64,000 nt of DNA from Shimia_B sp038528385 (GTDB lineage: Bacteria > Pseudomonadota > Alphaproteobacteria > Rhodobacterales > Rhodobacteraceae), in the NCBI GenBank assembly GCA_038528385.1, contig JBCBET010000003.1, positions 310,001 to 374,000 on the forward strand, read 5' to 3'. This document shows positions 36,835 through 45,190 of the stretch, one piece after another; positions within the stretch are counted from its first letter, which is position 1, and every line of letters starts with the position of its first letter. The notes below the pieces were generated by a model, which saw only the letters and a list, made by a program, of their open reading frames with translations, searched no databases and had not been told where the DNA came from. Both the position numbers and the translations under genes were made by a program.

Positions 36835-37664
36835 TGGGCCACGGTGCCCGGGTCCTCCTCGTGGGCGAGGTGGCCCAGGCCCTCCAGCGCGATGACGCGG
36901 GCCTTCGGGAGCCGCGCCGCGGCCTTGCGCGAGACGTCCATGGGCACGGTGGTGTCGCCGGTGCCGGCGAGCAGGAGCACCTCCGCTTCGTTCCGCGGGA
37001 AACGCGCGATGAGCGGGGTCAGGTTCCAGGCCGCCATCATGCGCAGCGTCCCGTCCACGTGGCGCGGATCGCTCACGAGCGCGTGGTAGAGCGCGCGTCC
37101 CTCGGCATCGAGGGTGGAGCCCGTGGCGTCAAGGAACCGCCCGATGGAGCCCGCATTCGCCGCGCTGCTCGACACCATGAGCGCCGTGAACGGATTGAGC
37201 GAGAGGAGCTGCGCGGCGAGCGGAAAGGCCCAGCCCGCCACGCCCTCGAATCGTCCGAGCGCCGCGTTGATCCCGATGACGCGGGAGCTGAGCCCCGTCT
37301 CCGCGATGCGAAGCGCCAGCGCCGCGCCCGCGGAATGCCCGATGAGGGCCACGGGCGCCCAGCCCTCGCGCTCGGCCAGGGCCGTGATATCGCGCGCCAT
37401 GGGATCGATCCCGTAGCGGCCGGCGAGTTTCGGCCGGGAGAATCCCTGGCCCGGCAGGTCGATGGCGATGCAGCGATACGCCCCCGCGAGCAGGGGCAGA
37501 AGCCCGCGCCAGCTCTGCGTCGCGCCACCCGCGCCGTGGAGAAAGAGGAGGTCCGGCCCCGCGCCCATGATCTGCACGTGCCAGCGCCCGTCGCCCTTGC
37601 CCGCGGGGATGAAACGGCTGTGCGCCGCATGGGGCCAGCCGTCCTTGTGCCGCTCCCAGTCCAC
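36804..37664 (-). CDS. bchO: BchO, alpha/beta hydrolase of the Mg-chelatase operon
   Basis: A 286-residue alpha/beta hydrolase always found next to bchID in purple bacteria. It shows the oxyanion loop FLHGAGGATQSW, nucleophile Ser111 in GHSAG, an Asp in LAGTGDTTVP and a His in GLGHLAHEEDP. It is associated with the Mg-protoporphyrin step, but its exact substrate is not settled. It lies 10 bp after bchD and is the last gene of crtA-bchI-bchD-bchO. The 3-prime end overlaps the MFS gene by 31 bp. Confidence 0.92.
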   Translation of the reverse strand: MDWERHKDGWPHAAHSRFIPAGKGDGRWHVQIMGAGPDLLFLHGAGGATQSWRGLLPLLAGAYRCIAIDLPGQGFSRPKLAGRYGIDPMARDITALAEREGWAPVALIGHSAGAALALRIAETGLSSRVIGINAALGRFEGVAGWAFPLAAQLLSLNPFTALMVSSSAANAGSIGRFLDATGSTLDAEGRALYHALVSDPRHVDGTLRMMAAWNLTPLIARFPRNEAEVLLLAGTGDTTVPMDVSRKAAARLPKARVIALEGLGHLAHEEDPGTVAHHVRESLKAA

Positions 37665-37674
37665 CGGGCGCCGC

Positions 37675-39330
37675 TCAGGTCACGAGGGTGGAGACGGCGG
37701 CGCTCACGCGCTCCGCATTGGCGCGGGGCAGCGGGAGATAGGTGGCGTCCATCGTCTCCGCGAGGGTCCTCAGGCTCCGCTCGGGCCGCTTGCCCATGTC
37801 GATGACGAGCGCCTCGAGGCCGTGGCCCTGCACCGCCTGCGCCTGCCGCAGCGCGTCCTGACCGGCGCGGAGGCGGTCGGCCTCCCCGTCGAGGGCCACG
37901 TTGGCACGCCCGTCGGTGAGGAGAATGAGCGTCGGCGTCATCCCCTTCGCCCGCCCCTGAAGCGCGAGCTCGGTCGCCGCCTGGAGCCCGGCCGCCAGCG
38001 GCGTGCCGCCCCCGCCGGGGAGCGCGCCCAGGCGGCGCTTGGTCTGCACGAGGGAGCGCGTGGGCGGCAGGAGGACCTCCGCCCGGGTGCCGCGGAAGCT
38101 CACGAGCGCCACGTGATCGCGCCGCGCATAGGCCTCGCCGAGCAGGAGCTCGATGGCGCCCTTGGCCTCTGCCAGCCGGGCAAGGGCGGCGGAGCCCGAC
38201 GCGTCCACCGCGAAGACGAGGAGCGTGTCGGAAGTCTCTTCGAAGCGCTTCATGCGGAAATCGCTGCGGCGGATCTCGATGGGGTGCGCGGCGCCCTGCT
38301 TGCGTCTCAGCGGCTGCCAGGGCGCGGCGGCGCGGAGCGTGGCCACGATATCGAGCCGCGTGCGCCCATCGAAGGGGCCCGGCTTCGGTGCCAGCGGGCG
38401 GCCCCGGCGATTGCCCGCGCGCTTTGCGCCCTTGCCCGCGCCCTTGGCGCTTCTGGCGCCGCGGCGCGCGCGGCGCCGGGCGAGCTCTGTCAGGATGTCG
38501 GCGGGAAGCGCCGCGCGGACGGCCTCGAGCAGGATATCCTGTGGGATCGCCTCCGCCTCCCCCTCCGCCCCGTCGCGCTCCGGCGGGTCGTCGGGCTGGG
38601 GTGGGTCATGGGCGTCGTCTTGGTCGTTCTCCGCGGCCTCCGGCAGGCGCGTGGCGCGCGGCGCCAGGGTGAGGATGGCCGCGATTTCGATGTCGTCGGG
38701 AGCAACGGCGCGCCGCCGGTGAAGCGCCGCATGGGCCTGCGCGGCCCAGAGGCAAAAGAGCGCGGCCCGCGTGGACGCCACGCCGAGGCTTTGGGCCAGC
38801 TGCGCGATCGCGGCGATGTCCGCCTCCGAGGAGGAGACCTCCGCGGCCTCCGGCAGCGTGCCGAAGCCCACGAGCGCGTCGCCACAGGCCATGCCGTCGA
38901 GATCGAGGAGGAAGGCCAGGCGGTCCGAGAGCGTCGGGCTCACCCCCTCATCGTCCCCCGCGCCTTCGTCGAGGGCGATCATCCGGTGCCCGGTATCGAG
39001 GGCCTGCGCGAGCCGCGCGGCGAGGCCGGGCGCGAGCCGTTCGGCCATGGGCACGACGAGGAGGCAGGGCTCGGCCAGCATTCCGCGGGTCCGCACCTCG
39101 CGGCCCGCGCCGAGCGTCGCGGCGAGATCGAGCCCGCCATCGAGCTCTTCATGCCCGACATTGAGCGGCACTTTGCGCTGCGGAACCGGGAGCCGGGCGA
39201 GGGTCTCCATCCAGCGCTCCCGCACCGGGCCCGCGCGCGCGCGAAGGCAGACACCGCCGAGCCGCGGCTCGAGCGCCAGAAGCTTCAGCGCGAGCAGCGC
39301 GCGCTGCCAGCGCTGGGAGGCCTCGCTCAC
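37675..39330 (-). CDS. bchD: Magnesium chelatase subunit BchD
   Basis: A 551-residue subunit that, with BchI and BchH, inserts Mg2+ into protoporphyrin IX. The N-terminal AAA-like domain has lost a clear Walker A motif. An acidic Pro-rich linker (NDQDDAHDPPQPDDPPERDG, about residues 250-285) leads to a basic stretch and the C-terminal integrin I domain, with MIDAS motif DASGS and TDGRANVAL. Translation starts at a GTG overlapping the bchI stop (GTGA), which places VSEASQRWQRAL at the N-terminus. Confidence 0.95.
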   Translation of the reverse strand: MSEASQRWQRALLALKLLALEPRLGGVCLRARAGPVRERWMETLARLPVPQRKVPLNVGHEELDGGLDLAATLGAGREVRTRGMLAEPCLLVVPMAERLAPGLAARLAQALDTGHRMIALDEGAGDDEGVSPTLSDRLAFLLDLDGMACGDALVGFGTLPEAAEVSSSEADIAAIAQLAQSLGVASTRAALFCLWAAQAHAALHRRRAVAPDDIEIAAILTLAPRATRLPEAAENDQDDAHDPPQPDDPPERDGAEGEAEAIPQDILLEAVRAALPADILTELARRRARRGARSAKGAGKGAKRAGNRRGRPLAPKPGPFDGRTRLDIVATLRAAAPWQPLRRKQGAAHPIEIRRSDFRMKRFEETSDTLLVFAVDASGSAALARLAEAKGAIELLLGEAYARRDHVALVSFRGTRAEVLLPPTRSLVQTKRRLGALPGGGGTPLAAGLQAATELALQGRAKGMTPTLILLTDGRANVALDGEADRLRAGQDALRQAQAVQGHGLEALVIDMGKRPERSLRTLAETMDATYLPLPRANAERVSAAVSTLVT

Positions 39331-40331
39331 GCGCCCATCACCTCTTCGACGACGCGGGTCACGCGCGTGCCGGAGCCCGCCTCGTCTAGAGGGTCGCGGC
39401 GCAGGCGGTGGCGGAGCGCGGGCGCGGCGATCGCGGCGATATGGCCTTGCGTCATCGTCCGCTTTCCGCGGAAGGCGGCCAGGGCACGGGCGGCCTTGAG
39501 TAGCGTGAGTTCGCCGCGCAGACCGTCGGAGCCCAGCGCCACGCAAAGCTCGGCACAGCGCTCCAGGATGCGGGGCGGTGTCACCACCTTGGGCAGGAGC
39601 GTGCGCGCCGCGAGGATCTGATCGCGGATCCTGGCTTCCTCCCCGGCCCAGTCGCGCAGGAAGCCCGCCCGGTCGCGCTCGTAAGCATCGCGGCGCGAGA
39701 TGACCTCCACACGCGTCTTTATGTCAGTGGGCGATTTCACGTCCACGCTGAGCCCGAAGCGGTCCAGGAGCTGGGGCCTGAGTTCGCCTTCCTCCGGGTT
39801 GCCGGAGCCCACGAGCACGAAGCGCGCGGGATGGCGTATCGAGAGCCCTTCGCGTTCGACGACATTCTCCCCTGATTGCGCAACGTCGAGGAGGAGATCG
39901 ACGATGTGATCCTCGAGGAGGTTCACCTCGTCGATATAGAGATAGCCGCGGTTGGCGCGCGCCAGGAGGCCGGCCTGGAAGCCCTTCGTGCCCTGCGTCA
40001 GCGCCTTTTCGATGTCGAGCGCGCCGGTGACGCGGTCCTCCGTGGCGCCGAGCGGCAGGTCGACGACCGGCGTGGGCCTCTCCACAGCCTCGGCCTCGGG
40101 CACCGCGGCCCAGTCCGGGCAGTCGGCATGGCTCGCTGAATTCACCGGGCAGCCCGGCACGGCCAGGATCGGCGGCAGGAGCGCGGCGAGCCCGCGCACG
40201 GCGGTGGATTTGCCGGTGCCGCGGTCGCCGAAAACGAGCACGCCCCCGATGGAGGGGTCGATGGCCGTGAGCACCATCGCCTGCTTCATCTCGTCCTGGC
40301 CCACGATGGCGGAGAAGGGGAAAACTGTCAT
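39327..40331 (-). CDS. bchI: Magnesium chelatase ATPase subunit BchI
   Basis: A 334-residue AAA+ ATPase that forms hexamers and drives Mg2+ insertion with BchD. Walker A GDRGTGKST is at 35-43, CPVNSASHADCPDW is the family insert, and Walker B YLYIDEVNLLEDHIVDLLLD and the sensor VGSGNPEEGELRPQLLDRFG follow. The ATG at 40331 overlaps the crtA stop by 4 bp (ATGA), and the gene overlaps bchD by another 4 bp, so crtA, bchI and bchD are translationally linked. Confidence 0.97.
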   Translation of the reverse strand: MTVFPFSAIVGQDEMKQAMVLTAIDPSIGGVLVFGDRGTGKSTAVRGLAALLPPILAVPGCPVNSASHADCPDWAAVPEAEAVERPTPVVDLPLGATEDRVTGALDIEKALTQGTKGFQAGLLARANRGYLYIDEVNLLEDHIVDLLLDVAQSGENVVEREGLSIRHPARFVLVGSGNPEEGELRPQLLDRFGLSVDVKSPTDIKTRVEVISRRDAYERDRAGFLRDWAGEEARIRDQILAARTLLPKVVTPPRILERCAELCVALGSDGLRGELTLLKAARALAAFRGKRTMTQGHIAAIAAPALRHRLRRDPLDEAGSGTRVTRVVEEVMGA

Positions 40332-41071
40332 GGTGCGTCGTCCTTGAATCTGTCGAGCGGGCTGCGCCCGTCCCACGCGCCGTGGTCGCCGGTGACGGCG
40401 AAACGGGCATAGAGCTCCTCGCGGAACCAGGCCCCCTCGCGCACGGCGCGGATCGCGCGGGCATGGGGCCCGTCGGCGCGGGCGAATTCGGCCATGGCCT
40501 GCGGCGAGGGCCAGATCGAGAAGGTGACCTGCTGCATCCAAGGCACCTCGCCGATGCCGATCTTGAAGGCCACGTTCTCGTCGAGCCCGATACGCTCGGA
40601 GATGTCGGGCACCCGCTCCCAGAACTTGAGCGCGTTGCGGGGTTTGAGCGTGGCGCGGGTGAGCGCGGCGAGCGGGGCTTTGCCCGGATCGCCGGGACCG
40701 CCGTTCCCGTCCGGGGGATTGTCGCTCGTCTCGAAGGGTTGCTGGCCCGACCAGTTCCCCCGCGCCTGCGTGGGTGTGAGGTAGACTGTCCAGCTTTCCC
40801 GGGCCTGCCGGCGGTAGCGTTCGAAAAACCGCTCCTCCTCCACGCGCGACTTCGCGGTGTCGGCGTCCGGCCAGGTGCACAGGATCGCGTAGACGGAGGT
40901 GTTGGGGACCGGGGTGAAGCCCTCGCCCGTGCCCGACCCGCATAATTTCCAGAATCCCACGTCCGGCACGCGCGGTAAGAGGAGGCGCGAAACCCCCATC
41001 ATGGCGAAGGCCCAGGCTTTCGGCCCGACCCCCGCGAAGCGGAAGAAGGAGAGGGAGACGGTCTGGGGCAT
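40328..41071 (-). CDS. crtA: Spheroidene monooxygenase CrtA
   Basis: A 247-residue oxygenase that converts spheroidene to spheroidenone under oxygen. Family segments are VSLSFFRFAG at the start, LLPRVPDVGFWKLCGSG, FWERVPDISERIG and QQVTFSIWPSPQAMAEFA. It heads the operon crtA-bchI-bchD-bchO and faces crtI across a 112-bp region with two exact PpsR palindromes. Its presence predicts the reddish ketocarotenoid spheroidenone in aerobic cells. Confidence 0.95.
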   Translation of the reverse strand: MPQTVSLSFFRFAGVGPKAWAFAMMGVSRLLLPRVPDVGFWKLCGSGTGEGFTPVPNTSVYAILCTWPDADTAKSRVEEERFFERYRRQARESWTVYLTPTQARGNWSGQQPFETSDNPPDGNGGPGDPGKAPLAALTRATLKPRNALKFWERVPDISERIGLDENVAFKIGIGEVPWMQQVTFSIWPSPQAMAEFARADGPHARAIRAVREGAWFREELYARFAVTGDHGAWDGRSPLDRFKDDAP

Positions 41072-41086
41072 GCGGATTCCCGTGTG

Positions 41087-41104
41087 TGTCTATTTATCCT
41101 TACA
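41087..41104. promoter_or_regulatory. PpsR/CrtJ operator between crtA and crtI, crtA-proximal
   Basis: TGTCTATTTATCCTTACA matches TGT-N12-ACA exactly. It lies 15 bp before the crtA start, so it is well placed to repress crtA. PpsR binding is inferred from the consensus and from the ppsR gene in the window. Confidence 0.85.
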
Positions 41105-41151
41105 CATTCGCGCAAATATTGGAAGACAAGCGCAGAGATTCTTGCGATAGA

Positions 41152-41169
41152 TGTAAATCAAGACTGACA
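41152..41169. promoter_or_regulatory. PpsR/CrtJ operator between crtA and crtI, crtI-proximal
   Basis: TGTAAATCAAGACTGACA matches TGT-N12-ACA exactly. It ends 14 bp before the crtI ATG, directly ahead of the CAGGA ribosome-binding site. The two sites are 47 bp apart, which suits looping or cooperative repression of both operons. Confidence 0.87.
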
Positions 41170-41183
41170 GTCAGGACGTTGCG

Positions 41184-42698
41184 ATGACAGACCCAACCAA
41201 GGCGATCGTGATCGGCGCCGGGCTCGGCGGGCTCGCCGCAGCCATGCGGCTCGGGGCGAAGGGCTACGCCGTGACCGTCATCGACCGGCTCGACCGCGTG
41301 GGCGGGCGCGGCTCCTCGATCACCCGGGGCGGGCACCGCTTCGACCTCGGCCCCACCATCGTCACCGTGCCCCAGGTCTATGAAAAACTCTGGGCCGCCT
41401 GCGGGCGCGATTTCCACGCCGATGTGACGCTCGTCCCCCTCGATCCGTTCTACGAGATCCGCTGGCCCGACGGGACGAATTTCTACGCCACCGGCGACAC
41501 GAAGATCATGGAGACCGAGGTCGCCCGGCTCAATCCCGCCGATGTGCCCGGCTACCGCCGCTTCCTCAAGGATGCGGAGCGGCGCTACGTCGTGGGCTTC
41601 GAGGGGATGGTGGCAAAGCCCATGCAGCGGCTTTGGGACACGCTCAAGGTGCTGCCGACCTTCGGCCTCCTGCGCGCGGATCAGTCGATCCTGAAGCTCG
41701 CGCAGAAGCGGGTCACCGATGAACGTCTGCGCATGGCGCTCTCGTTCCATCCGCTCTTCATCGGCGGCGACCCCATGCATGTAACGTCGATGTACGCGCT
41801 TGTCAGTCACCTGGAGAAGGAATTCGGGGTGCACTACGCGCAAGGCGGCGTGCAGGCCATCGCCGATGCCATGGCCCGTGTGATCGAGGATCAGGGCGGC
41901 GAGATCCGGCTCGGCACCGATGTGGACGAGATCGTCGTCGAAGGCGGGCGCGCCACGGGCGTGCGCGTGGGCGGCCATATCTGGCGCGCGCCGGTCGTCG
42001 TGTCGAACGCCGATGCGGGCCATACCTACCACACCCTCTTGCGCAACAATCCGCGCCGCGGCTGGAGCCGCGCAGGCAAGGGGCGGCGGTGGTCCATGTC
42101 GCTCTTCGTGTGGTATTTCGGGACCGAAGGGACCCGCGGTCTGTGGGAGGATGTGGGTCACCACACCATCCTCTCCGGCCCCCGCTACGAAGGGCTGCTG
42201 CGCGACATCTTCATCAAGGGCAGGCTCGCCGATGACATGAGCCTCTATCTCCACCGGCCCTCGGTCACGGACCCGTCCGTGGCGCCCGAGGGCGGCGATA
42301 CCTTCTACGCGCTCTCGCCCGTGCCCCATCTGGGCCATGGCCGCGTGAACTGGGCCGAGGCGGGCGCGGCCTACAAGCGCAAGGTGGCGCGGGTCCTCAA
42401 CGACGCGATCCCCGGCTTCAAGGATCACCTGACCGAGGAGGTGGTCTTCACGCCGGAGACCTTCCGCGACCGGTACCAGTCGCCCTTCGGCGCGGGCTTC
42501 AGTCTCGAACCCCGCATCCTGCAATCGGCCTGGTTCCGGCCCCACAACGTCACGCGCATTCCGGGGCTCTACCTCGCCGGGGCCGGCACGCATCCCGGCG
42601 CGGGCGTGCCGGGCGTGATCTCGAGCGCGGAGGTACTGGACAAGCTCATCCCCGATGCCGCGCGACCGATCCACGACCTCAAGGTGGCCGCCGAATGA
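41184..42698 (+). CDS. crtI: Phytoene desaturase CrtI
   Basis: A 504-residue FAD enzyme that desaturates phytoene, to neurosporene in spheroidene-making bacteria. The dinucleotide motif GAGLGGLAAAMRLG is at 11-24, RGHRFDLGPT-type sequence follows (GGHRFDLGPTIVTVP), and the C-terminal carotenoid signature LYLAGAGTHPGAGVPGV is complete. It is likely membrane-associated. It starts the operon crtI-crtB-tspO under a PpsR operator and overlaps crtB by 4 bp (ATGA). Confidence 0.97.
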   Translation: MTDPTKAIVIGAGLGGLAAAMRLGAKGYAVTVIDRLDRVGGRGSSITRGGHRFDLGPTIVTVPQVYEKLWAACGRDFHADVTLVPLDPFYEIRWPDGTNFYATGDTKIMETEVARLNPADVPGYRRFLKDAERRYVVGFEGMVAKPMQRLWDTLKVLPTFGLLRADQSILKLAQKRVTDERLRMALSFHPLFIGGDPMHVTSMYALVSHLEKEFGVHYAQGGVQAIADAMARVIEDQGGEIRLGTDVDEIVVEGGRATGVRVGGHIWRAPVVVSNADAGHTYHTLLRNNPRRGWSRAGKGRRWSMSLFVWYFGTEGTRGLWEDVGHHTILSGPRYEGLLRDIFIKGRLADDMSLYLHRPSVTDPSVAPEGGDTFYALSPVPHLGHGRVNWAEAGAAYKRKVARVLNDAIPGFKDHLTEEVVFTPETFRDRYQSPFGAGFSLEPRILQSAWFRPHNVTRIPGLYLAGAGTHPGAGVPGVISSAEVLDKLIPDAARPIHDLKVAAE

Positions 42699-43711
42699 TC
42701 GCGCCAGACGACCTCGCCTTCTGCAAGGACGCGATCCGCCACGGTTCGCTCTCCTTCCACACCGCCTCGAAGCTTCTGCCCGCTCGCGTCCGGGATCCGG
42801 CGCTGGCGCTCTACGCCTTCTGCCGCCTCGCCGATGACGCGGTCGACCTGGGCGCTGACGAGCGCGCCGCGGTCCTGTCGCTCGAGGAGCGGTTGGAGCG
42901 TGCCTATGCCGGGCGGCCACGGAACACGCCCACCGACCGTGCCTTCGCGGCGCTGGTGGAGGATTTCGACATGCCGCGCGCGCTGCCCGAGGCGCTGCTC
43001 GAGGGGCTCGCCTGGGACGCGCTCGGACGCGAATACCAGACGCTCTCCGGCGTCTTTGCCTATTCGGCCCGGGTGGCCGCGGCCGTGGGCGCGATGATGG
43101 CGGTGCTCATGGGCGTGCGGGACCCCGACGCGCTGGCGCGGGCCTGCGATCTGGGCGTGGCGATGCAGCTCACCAATATCGCGCGCGACGTGGGCGAGGA
43201 TGCCCGCATGGGCCGGATCTACCTGCCGCGCGACTGGTTCGTGGAGGCGGGGCTCGACGCGGAGGCGTGGCTCGGGGATCCGCTGCCCACGCCCGAGATC
43301 CGGCGCATGACGCGGCGCCTCTTGCACGAGGCAGGCAGGCTCTACCGCCGGTCGGAGGCCGGCATCCCGCGCCTGCCGCTCGCGGCGCGCCCGGGCATCA
43401 GCGCCGCGCGGCACGTCTATGCCGGGATCGGCGGGGAGGTGCGGCGCAACGGCTATGACGCGGTGTCGCGGCGCGCGGTGACGTCGCGCGCCCAGAAGAT
43501 CGGCTGGCTCGGGCGCGCGCTCTTGCAGTCCGCCGGGACCCTCGTGATGCCGCAGCCCGCCACGCTCTATGCCCGGCCCCTGCCGGAGGTGGCCTTCCTC
43601 GTGGAAGCGGCGGCCACCCGCCGTCCGGCGCCGGGGCGCGCCTCCGCGGTGCTCGACGTGCTTGCAGATCTGCGCGCGCGGGACCTGCGCCCGCTGGCGC
43701 CGGGCGAGTAA
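42695..43711 (+). CDS. crtB: Phytoene synthase CrtB
   Basis: A 338-residue head-to-head condensing enzyme that joins two geranylgeranyl diphosphates into phytoene. Both Asp-rich motifs are present: CRLADDAVD near residue 48 and LTNIARDVGEDARMGRIYLP near 160. The ATG overlaps the crtI stop (ATGA). tspO follows after 38 bp. Confidence 0.97.
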   Translation: MIAPDDLAFCKDAIRHGSLSFHTASKLLPARVRDPALALYAFCRLADDAVDLGADERAAVLSLEERLERAYAGRPRNTPTDRAFAALVEDFDMPRALPEALLEGLAWDALGREYQTLSGVFAYSARVAAAVGAMMAVLMGVRDPDALARACDLGVAMQLTNIARDVGEDARMGRIYLPRDWFVEAGLDAEAWLGDPLPTPEIRRMTRRLLHEAGRLYRRSEAGIPRLPLAARPGISAARHVYAGIGGEVRRNGYDAVSRRAVTSRAQKIGWLGRALLQSAGTLVMPQPATLYARPLPEVAFLVEAAATRRPAPGRASAVLDVLADLRARDLRPLAPGE

Positions 43712-43749
43712 CGCCCTAGCTCTGGCAAACGCCAGAAGGGAGCCCCGCG

Positions 43750-44223
43750 ATGGAGCTGACTGTCTTTCTCGTCTATCTCGCCGCCTGCTGCGCAGCCGCG
43801 GCCACGGGCAGCCTCTTCCCGCCGGACAAGTGGTATTTCGAGGAGCTGAAGAAGCCCGGTTGGACACCGCCGCCCTGGCTTTTCCCGCTGGCCTGGAGCG
43901 CGCTTTACATCGCCTCCGCCGTGGCGGCGGCCCGGGTGGCGGGGCTCGAGGGCGCATCACTCGCCACGGCGTTCTGGGCGCTGCAGATCGCGCTCAACAC
44001 GCTCTGGTCGCCCGTCTTCTTCGGCCTCAAGAAGCTCGGGCCCGCCATGGTCGCGCTGTCCTTCCTGTGGCTTGCCGTGGTGGCGACGGCGGTCTCCTTC
44101 GCGATGCTCGACTGGATCGCCGGTGCCCTCATGGCCCCCTACATCGTTTGGGTAAGCTATGCCGGCGCTCTCAATTGGTGGATCTGGCGCAATAACGCGG
44201 CGACGCCAGCCCCGCAGAGCTGA
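43750..44223 (+). CDS. tspO: Tryptophan-rich sensory protein TspO
   Basis: A 157-residue protein of five membrane helices, the TspO/MBR family. It has the Trp/Pro-rich WYFEELKKPGWTPPPWLFPLAWS, ALNTLWSPVFFGLK and NWWIWRNN. In Rhodobacter sphaeroides, TspO in the outer membrane binds tetrapyrroles and modulates pigment gene expression with oxygen. Location beside crtIB in the same cluster position suggests the same role. It probably belongs to the crtI-crtB transcript and ends at a palindromic element facing crtC. Confidence 0.93.
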   Translation: MELTVFLVYLAACCAAAATGSLFPPDKWYFEELKKPGWTPPPWLFPLAWSALYIASAVAAARVAGLEGASLATAFWALQIALNTLWSPVFFGLKKLGPAMVALSFLWLAVVATAVSFAMLDWIAGALMAPYIVWVSYAGALNWWIWRNNAATPAPQS

Positions 44224-44258
44224 AGCGCCTTTGAAGGCGCTCCAGTCGTTTGGAAACG
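44224..44258. repeat. Palindromic element B between tspO and crtC
   Basis: It contains AGCGCCTTTGAAGGCGCT (44224-44241, arms of 8 bp) and CGTTTGGAAACG (44247-44258), followed by GCTTTT. Its reverse strand shares the 18-base stretch AAAAGCCGTTTCCAAACG exactly with element C at 52729-52746. Between convergent genes it can serve as a two-way terminator. Confidence 0.7.
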
Positions 44259-44263
44259 GCTTT

Positions 44264-45190
44264 TCAGCGCCAGCTGGCCCGCCTGGGGACGCGCACGGCC
44301 AGCATCGGTTTGAGGAGGGGAGAGCGGAAGCGGCGCAGATCGAGCGCCTCGTGGACGCCCACCGTCTCCTCGCCCTCGATCCGCGTGCGCACCGCGCTCC
44401 GGGAGTAGAAGGGCGCGTCGAGCATGTTCTGGACCTGGTGGGGAAAATAGCCCTCATCGGCGCGGGTCTCGCGTTTCACCGCCCAGAGCGACCTGCGGAA
44501 CCGTGTGAGCGGCGGCGTACGCTCCATCACCTCGGCGCGCCCATCCGCGTCAAAGCGGATGGCGGTGGCGAGCTGCGAGCCGTCGAGCCTATCGGCATCG
44601 TAGAAGCAGGCCGCCCCGTCGCCCACCGGGTATCGCCCCCAGCTCCAGAACCCGAAATCCTGCTCCAGAGCCCGCGTGCCGAAATTGGCGTCGAAATAGC
44701 CGTGGCCCGTCCATTGCCATCCGGGCGCGCCGAGGTCGACGGAGATCGATGCGGTGGGCGCGAACGGGCGCCAGACATGGGCGCCGTCGGGCGTGAGCGG
44801 CATCTCCACCCCCGTCAGGGCCGCGGGCGTGACCCGGACCTGGCCCTTCATTCGGGAGATGAGCGGGGGGCTCGACACCTCGTTGATGTCGATCACGAGC
44901 TCTCCGCCCGTCCAGCTCATCGCGCTCGGGCCTACCTCGAAGCGGTGCGGCGAGAGGCGCAAGGCCGATACCCCCCGGTCCGTCATGGCGAAGCGTCCGC
45001 CGCGGCCGTAGGTGGCCACGTTGATGCAGCAATGGTTCTGCGGGCGTCTCCGGCCGGACCACGCGTACCAGGGCGAGAACACCGACCCGATGAACCCGAT
45101 GATGGAAATGGCCCGCGTGCCGCAATCGCTCAGGCCGTCGACATACCACCATGCATAGCCGTTGGGCGGGACGTCGATGTCAAAGTTCGG
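44264..45190 (-). CDS. crtC: Hydroxyneurosporene synthase (carotenoid 1,2-hydratase) CrtC, start uncertain
   Basis: The frame encodes CrtC, which adds water to the 1,2 double bond of neurosporene. Conserved are GYAWWYVDGLSD, IGFIGSVFSPWYAWSG, NHCCINVATYG, FAMTDRG and FDANFGTRALEQDFGFWSWG. About 278 residues follow IIGF, the normal length. No ATG, GTG or TTG lies in frame between 45388 and the GTG at 45082, which is already inside a conserved segment. The given start marks where conserved sequence begins (Pro at 45190), not a start codon. The 3-prime end of crtD overlaps by about 60 bp. An ATG at 45478 or GTG at 45388 would give implausibly long overlaps. Confidence 0.85.
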   Translation of the reverse strand, partial: PNFDIDVPPNGYAWWYVDGLSDCGTRAISIIGFIGSVFSPWYAWSGRRRPQNHCCINVATYGRGGRFAMTDRGVSALRLSPHRFEVGPSAMSWTGGELVIDINEVSSPPLISRMKGQVRVTPAALTGVEMPLTPDGAHVWRPFAPTASISVDLGAPGWQWTGHGYFDANFGTRALEQDFGFWSWGRYPVGDGAACFYDADRLDGSQLATAIRFDADGRAEVMERTPPLTRFRRSLWAVKRETRADEGYFPHQVQNMLDAPFYSRSAVRTRIEGEETVGVHEALDLRRFRSPLLKPMLAVRVPRRASWR

